64,000 nucleotides of DNA from Candidatus Gastranaerophilales bacterium (lineage in GTDB: Bacteria > Cyanobacteriota > Vampirovibrionia > Gastranaerophilales > Gastranaerophilaceae). The notes beneath the pieces are model-generated. The model had not been told where the DNA came from. It did no database searches and saw only the letters and a program-made list of their open reading frames with translations. The position numbers were made by a program, and so were the translations under genes. Positions 62,930-64,000 of the stretch are shown here, piece by piece; within the stretch, counting starts at the first letter, position 1; each line of letters begins with the position of its first letter. The stretch covers positions 156,581 to 220,580 of the forward strand of contig CANQNW010000002.1 in assembly GCA_947625305.1 (NCBI GenBank), in the 5' to 3' direction.

Positions 62930-63595
62930 ATGAAACACTATTTAATAAACAAAAATTCAGATAAATTATTGCTGTTTTTTACCGGCTGGGGCTGTGATGA
63001 ATATGAATTTGAGCATCTTAAATCCAAATGCGATGTTTTGCTTTTGTATGATTATTCGGATTTAAATTTTAATTTTGATTTTTCCAAGTATAAAAAAATT
63101 AATTTAATTGCGTTTTCAGCGGGTGTTTTTGTTGCATCAATTTTTGATTTTAACAGTTTTAAGATACATAAAATTGATAAAAAAATAGCAATAGCTGGAA
63201 ATCCTTATTTATTTGATGAGCACTTAGGGCTTTCAAAAGAAATACAAGAACTGCTCTATAACGTAAATGAAAACAATGCAGATGAATTTGCAAGAAATTA
63301 TTTGATAAAAACAGATGAAGAATGGGAAAAATATCACCATTCAAAAAGAACAATCGAAAGCTGTAAAATAGAATTAAACAGTTTAAAAGAACTTTATAAA
63401 ACAAATAAACAAAATATTAAAGATATATATGATGAGGCAATCTTTGGCGAAGATGAACCGCTTTTCAATATTTCCGCTCAAAAAGAATTCTATCAAAACA
63501 GATTGCATTATATAAAAAATACACGTCATAGTATTTTTTTTAAAATAAAAAATTACGAACAAATATTTGATTTTAATTTTTCCGATTATTTATGA
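62930..63595 (+). CDS. BioG-like (DUF452) alpha/beta hydrolase
   Basis: A 221-residue protein of the DUF452/BioG type: LLLFFTGWGCDEYEF at the N terminus, LLLYDYSDL, and the nucleophile elbow LIAFSAGVFVAS with Ser. The later NPYLFDEHLGLSKEI segment and a closing His in KNTRHSIFF complete the set. BioG removes the methyl ester from pimeloyl-ACP in biotin synthesis in some bacteria. No other biotin gene is in the window, so the role is assigned by family only. Confidence 0.85.
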   Translation: MKHYLINKNSDKLLLFFTGWGCDEYEFEHLKSKCDVLLLYDYSDLNFNFDFSKYKKINLIAFSAGVFVASIFDFNSFKIHKIDKKIAIAGNPYLFDEHLGLSKEIQELLYNVNENNADEFARNYLIKTDEEWEKYHHSKRTIESCKIELNSLKELYKTNKQNIKDIYDEAIFGEDEPLFNISAQKEFYQNRLHYIKNTRHSIFFKIKNYEQIFDFNFSDYL

Positions 63596-63782
63596 TTTTA
63601 ATATCATAAGTCTGTCAAATGTCGGGCAAAATTTATATCCAATTCTAAATTATTGTAATCAGGCTCTAATTATTTTTAAGAGGTTGTTATTTTGTATGGT
63701 GTATATTTGTTTTGTATAATTTAATTTGAACAATTTTAATTTATTTCTTATAATTTATTTTTAAATCATTTTTATTCATTGT

Positions 63783-64000
63783 TTAAATCTTTGTTTTAAA
63801 TAAACACTTTGCAACTAAAATCAAAATCCCTAAACCAATAGCCACTTGAATAGGGTAATATATAACATCTTGAGGTTTTAAAATCATAGGCATTAATAAT
63901 GCCCCTGCTGAAGGCGGGTATAGAATTTTTGTTTTGTTATAGATTAAAAACATAAATAAACAAGCAAATATTGCAGCTATAACAAGAGGTAAATCAAAAT
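63783..64000 (-). CDS. HPP family membrane protein (partial, C-terminal end)
   Basis: The frame is open from the right edge of the window to a TAA at 63783-63785 and encodes 72 residues. Two hydrophobic segments are seen (LPLVIAAIFACLFMFLI and YYPIQVAIGLGILILVAKCL) with ILYPPSAGALLMPMIL between, the P-P-x-G-A motif of HPP-family proteins. Members are integral membrane proteins, some linked to nitrite transport. The start lies outside the window. The interval 63596-63782 shows nothing further. Confidence 0.75.
   Translation of the reverse strand, partial: FDLPLVIAAIFACLFMFLIYNKTKILYPPSAGALLMPMILKPQDVIYYPIQVAIGLGILILVAKCLFKTKI

Overview
The window is an AT-rich chromosomal stretch from a bacterium with a Gram-negative style envelope: cleavable signal peptides, a putative outer-membrane beta-barrel, LPS/capsule-type glycosyltransferases and the MEP isoprenoid route. 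The mix of an FlhB homologue with a FliA-like sigma factor, [FeFe]-hydrogenase maturase HydG, many TPR proteins, and lineage-specific membrane proteins, some carrying a short '[ST/NT]xFKG' motif, resembles the gut Melainabacteria/Vampirovibrionia (Gastranaerophilales). That placement is an inference from gene content; no marker gene search was possible.

Layout. 1-136: 3' part of a WbqC-like gene. 286-394: a GC-richer intergenic repeat. 420-669: tRNA-Asn and tRNA-Thr. 707-10584: large uncharacterised membrane proteins mixed with housekeeping genes (phosphoesterase, ispG, ychF). 10776-24868: TPR protein, sigma factor, flhB, apt, maf, ald, pyrF, a putative beta-barrel, uvrA, rpsA and ispH. 24965-34633: MBOAT acyltransferase pair, LemA/DUF2207 pair, hydG with an ACT/UPF0210 pair, and more TPR or unknown proteins. 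34684-36346: alpha/beta hydrolase and acetyltransferase.

36440-56538 is the accessory core. A two-gene operon encodes a cytidylyltransferase-PEP mutase fusion and a phosphonopyruvate decarboxylase-alcohol dehydrogenase fusion, which together should make 2-hydroxyethylphosphonate and perhaps activate it with CMP. Converging on it is a tightly packed operon of about 15 kb on the minus strand: nucleotidyltransferase, HprK-like kinase with a PqqD domain, a second PqqD protein, two GT2s, a HAD protein, a GT8, a DUF4422/GT32 protein, an aldo/keto reductase, two more GT2s and three tandem radical SAM paralogues. A divergent FkbM methyltransferase closes the block. Seven genes here carry an in-frame poly-G/C run of 9-10 bases. 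I saw no run longer than about 5 elsewhere in the window. This looks like a multi-switch phase-variable locus that builds a surface glycan, possibly phosphonate-decorated and possibly tied to a PqqD-recognised peptide or protein. In one GT2 gene the tract lies between two start codons in different frames, so tract length would choose the start or the level of expression.

56599-64000: flavodoxin, a small membrane protein, a carboxymuconolactone-decarboxylase/cupin pair bracketed by inverted copies of the GC-richer repeat, a short DXS with its TetR regulator and a palindromic operator, an acetyltransferase, a BioG-like esterase, and the 3' end of an HPP-family membrane protein.
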